DNA of 64,000 nt from Microbispora amethystogenes. Lineage in GTDB: Bacteria; Actinomycetota; Actinomycetes; Streptosporangiales; Streptosporangiaceae. Made by a program: the position numbers and the translations under genes. The stretch lies in contig NZ_BOOB01000049.1 of NCBI RefSeq assembly GCF_016863015.1, positions 1 to 64,000 of the forward strand, in the 5' to 3' direction. The notes under the pieces were generated by a model. That model saw nothing but the letters and a program-made list of their open reading frames with translations, had not been told where the DNA came from and did not search any database. Positions 60,063 through 64,000 of this stretch are shown piece after piece (position 1 is the first letter of the stretch; every line of letters begins with the position of its first letter).

Positions 60063-60149
60063 CCCGCCCGCCACCACGCGCACCTCGACCCGCCCGAACC
60101 GGTGCGGCCGGGCCTGTCCGGTGGGCCGATCCGGCGCCGGCCGCACCGC

Positions 60150-60181
60150 GCGACTACAGCACCGTGCGACTACAGCACCGC
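60150..60181. repeat. 16-bp tandem duplication
   Basis: GCGACTACAGCACCGT is followed directly by a copy with one change (GCGACTACAGCACCGC), in the gap between the USP gene and the secreted nuclease gene. Confidence 0.8.
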
Positions 60182-60297
60182 GCGGCGGCGGCACGCGCAC
60201 TGCCGTGCCGTACACAGCTCGTCAAATAAGGCCAACGTTTTCCCAAAGCCACCGCTTGGTCCTGGTGTTGCGGAGGCGTGCCCCTAAGGTCCGGGGC

Positions 60298-62106
60298 ATG
60301 CGTGCTCTCCGCCGAGTCAGCCCCGCTGACCACCCCGGTGGTCGCGGCCTCCGCCGCCGTATCGGCGGCCGGGCCGCCGCCGTGCTCGTCGCGGCCGGCC
60401 TGCTGCCCGCCGTCGCCACGGCCGTCTCGACGCTGCCAGGCTCGGCCGAGACGGGCACCGTCGTGACGGCCGGGGACTCCTGCACGGTGCCGCCGGACCG
60501 GCGGATCGCCGAGGTGCAGGGCAGCGGGACCGCCTCCCCGCTCGTCGGGCAGACGGTCCGGGTCGAAGGCGTGGTGACCGGAGACTTCCAGCGCCCCGAC
60601 CAGCTCGGCGGGTTCTACTTCCAGGACCCGGCGCCGGACGCCGACCCCGCCACCTCCGACGGCCTGTTCGCGCTCGCCCGGGAATCCGCCACGGACGTCA
60701 GGGCCGGTGACCGGGTGCTCGTCACCGGCCGGGTGGCCGAGTTCGACGGGCTGACCGAGCTCTCCCCGGTCACCGCCGTCGAGGTCTGCGGCACCGGGAC
60801 CGTCAGGCCCGCCCGCGTCGTCCTGCCGAGGGCCGCGGGCACGACCTTCGAGCCGCTGGAGAACATGCTCGTGACGTTCCCCGGCCCGCTGACCCTCACC
60901 GACCACTACGACCTCGGCCGGTACGGCGAGGTGACCATCGCGGCCGGAGGCCGGCTCTTCCAGCCGACCGACCGCGAGGGCGTCGACCCGGCGCTCGACG
61001 CGCGCCGATCCCTGCTCGTCGACGACGGCTCCACCGTGCGGAACCCCGCCACCATCCCGTACGCCGGCTCCCCAGCAGTTCCCCGCCTGGGCGACACCGC
61101 CCCCGGGATCACCGGAGTCCTCAGCTACGGCTTCGACGCGTACCGCCTGGAGCCCACCCAGGAGATCCGCTTCGCCCGCACCAACCCCCGGCTGAGCGCC
61201 CCCCTGCCGGTCGGCGGCACCGTGCGGGTGGCGAGCCTGAACACGCTCAACTGGTTCACCACGCTCGGCTCCCGGGGCGCCGCCACGGCCCTCGAACAGC
61301 GGCGCCAGCTCGCCAAGATCGTCGCCACGCTGCAGGGCCTCGACGCCGACGTCGTGGGCCTGATGGAGGTCGAGAACAACGGCCTGACCGCGCTCCAGGC
61401 CCTCGTGGACGCGCTCAACGCCAAGGCCGGCGCGGGAACCTACGAGGCGCTGGTCCACCCTCATCCGGGCGGCGACGCCATCCATGTGGCGGCGATCTAC
61501 AAGCCGGCCAGGGTCACCCCGGTCGGCGCCGCCCGGTCGTCCACCGACCCCGTCTTCCGCCGTCCGCCGCTCATCCAGGAGTTCCGCCGGGCCGGTGGCG
61601 GTCCGCCGTTCACTCTGGTCGTGAACCACTTCAAGTCGAAGGGCTGCGACGCGGACGCGCCCGCTCCAGACCAGGAGCACGGCCAGGGCTGCTACAACGA
61701 CGAGAGAGTCCGGCAGGCAAGAGCGGTGCTCGGGCTGATCGAGAGCATGGACCTGCCCGACCCGCTGGTGATCGGCGACCTCAACGCGTACGGCGAGGAG
61801 GACCCGATCCACACGCTGGAGCAAAGCGGGCTGGTCAGCCTCACCAAGCGGTTCGTCCCGGAACCTTCGCGCTACAGCTTCCTGTTCGGCGGGCGGTCGG
61901 GCGAGCTCGACCACGCCCTCGCCGGCGGTGAACTGGCGAGCCGGGTAACCGGGGCGACGATCTGGCACGTCAACTCCGACGAGTCCCGCATCCTCGACTA
62001 CACCACCGAGTTCAACCCGCCGGGGCTGTACCGGCCCGACGCGTTCCGGTCCTCCGACCACGACCCGCTGCTCGTCGGGCTGAACCTGCCCGGCGGCGGG
62101 GGCTGA
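60298..62106 (+). CDS. Secreted ExeM/NucH-type endonuclease/exonuclease/phosphatase
   Basis: The 602-residue protein has an Arg-rich N-terminus with a signal peptide (AAAVLVAAGLLPAVATAV), an OB-fold-like region (VEGVVTGDFQRPDQLGGFYF) and a C-terminal EEP nuclease domain from about 300: VRVASLNTLNWF, GLMEVENNG (Glu metal ligand), VVNHFKSKG (His), VIGDLNAYGEEDP (Asp, Asn) and SDHDPLLVGL (His). It probably degrades extracellular DNA. TAAGGT lies 7 nt before ATG 60298, another leaderless start. It is convergent with ctaD, leaving 3 bp between stops. Confidence 0.92.
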   Translation: MRALRRVSPADHPGGRGLRRRIGGRAAAVLVAAGLLPAVATAVSTLPGSAETGTVVTAGDSCTVPPDRRIAEVQGSGTASPLVGQTVRVEGVVTGDFQRPDQLGGFYFQDPAPDADPATSDGLFALARESATDVRAGDRVLVTGRVAEFDGLTELSPVTAVEVCGTGTVRPARVVLPRAAGTTFEPLENMLVTFPGPLTLTDHYDLGRYGEVTIAAGGRLFQPTDREGVDPALDARRSLLVDDGSTVRNPATIPYAGSPAVPRLGDTAPGITGVLSYGFDAYRLEPTQEIRFARTNPRLSAPLPVGGTVRVASLNTLNWFTTLGSRGAATALEQRRQLAKIVATLQGLDADVVGLMEVENNGLTALQALVDALNAKAGAGTYEALVHPHPGGDAIHVAAIYKPARVTPVGAARSSTDPVFRRPPLIQEFRRAGGGPPFTLVVNHFKSKGCDADAPAPDQEHGQGCYNDERVRQARAVLGLIESMDLPDPLVIGDLNAYGEEDPIHTLEQSGLVSLTKRFVPEPSRYSFLFGGRSGELDHALAGGELASRVTGATIWHVNSDESRILDYTTEFNPPGLYRPDAFRSSDHDPLLVGLNLPGGGG

Positions 62107-62109
62107 GGC

Positions 62110-63795
<1,686 letters not shown>

Positions 63796-63862
63796 CCGCC
63801 TGCTCCTTCTAGAGTCAGCTCAAGGGGGTCTCCTGCCCGGTGACATGAGGCTCATCGCGAAT

Positions 63863-63888
63863 GGAATGCTGGGATCGTCCGGCTGGTT
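63863..63888 (+). promoter_or_regulatory. SigR-type promoter of the thioredoxin gene
   Basis: GGAAT (63863-63867), an exact 18-bp spacer and GTT (63886-63888) match the SigR/SigH consensus without a change. It lies 34 bp before the start codon. Thioredoxin genes are classic SigR targets. Confidence 0.88.
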
Positions 63889-63922
63889 ATGCCCGCTGAA
63901 GACCGACTGAAAGGAGTCGCCC

Positions 63923-64000
63923 ATGGCAACCGTCGAGGTGACCGAGAAGAACTTCAACGACATCGCCGACAACGGCATCGTACTGCTCGATTTCTGGGCG
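63923..64000 (+). CDS. trxA: Thioredoxin, N-terminal part
   Basis: The first 26 residues, beginning MATVEVTEKNF and ending IVLLDFWA, run off the right edge. VLLDFWA is the strand just before the thioredoxin WCGPC site, which lies outside. The product should reduce protein disulphides. ATG 63923 has AAGGAG 6 nt upstream. A SigR-type promoter controls it, and it is divergent from ctaD. Confidence 0.92.
   Translation, partial: MATVEVTEKNFNDIADNGIVLLDFWA

Overview
The window reads as chromosome of a very GC-rich, filamentous-type actinobacterium, most likely of the Streptosporangiaceae group (Nonomuraea, Streptosporangium, Microbispora and relatives). The grounds are codon use that is almost all G/C at third positions, F420-type luciferase-like oxidoreductases, a MutAB/MeaB methylmalonyl-CoA operon, an actinobacterial cydABDC, and control sites of actinobacterial type: SigR promoters, a HspR HAIR box, IdeR-type iron boxes and a DevR-type box. 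The genus is inference. I saw no rRNA, tRNA, CRISPR array, insertion sequence or prophage.

Layout. 1-5.2 kb: an unknown C-terminus, then a minus-strand series TetR, C39 peptidase, S9 peptidase, M20 peptidase, the last three overlapping by 4 nt. 5.2-9.8 kb: alpha/beta hydrolase, secreted TNT-domain protein, a 600-bp gene-poor stretch with strong inverted repeats, a 50-residue secreted peptide, a DUF5925/AAA ATPase and a PGRP-type amidase. 9.8-14 kb: a kinase and a nucleotidyltransferase of aminoglycoside-resistance type, an Rpn-like nuclease, a MerR/TipAS regulator and a VOC protein. 14-23 kb: amidohydrolase, mutA-mutB-meaB, CehA/McbA-type PHP hydrolase. 23-27.5 kb: a four-gene module of binding protein, TelA, binding-protein/vWA lipoprotein and a small XpaC-like membrane protein. 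27.8-31.2 kb: efeUOB iron uptake under two adjacent iron boxes.

31.4-44.4 kb: mixed small genes, among them a scar holding fragments of an ECF sigma factor and a membrane protein, an autoregulation-type ribbon-helix-helix/SRPBCC pair, ArfB and an MFS exporter. 44.5-51.2 kb: lon with combined SigR and HspR signals, a class II Fic AMP-transferase, an acyl-CoA synthetase and an HtrA-type protease. 51.4-64 kb: a respiration and redox block made of cydABDC, a divergent PadR, two universal stress proteins (one with a DevR-type box centred at about -42), a secreted nuclease, cytochrome aa3 subunit I and the start of a thioredoxin gene with a perfect SigR promoter.

Three patterns run through the window. 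Many genes lack a Shine-Dalgarno sequence and instead carry a TANNNT or CANNNT hexamer 6-7 nt before ATG/GTG, which points to leaderless transcription and fixes several starts. Short perfect tandem duplications with 14-18 bp units recur at gene boundaries at seven places. Stress themes (disulphide, heat, iron, low oxygen, toxic anion) are gathered here, although no single operon joins them. The best candidate for an undescribed system is the binding protein-TelA-vWA-XpaC-like module at 22952-27512.
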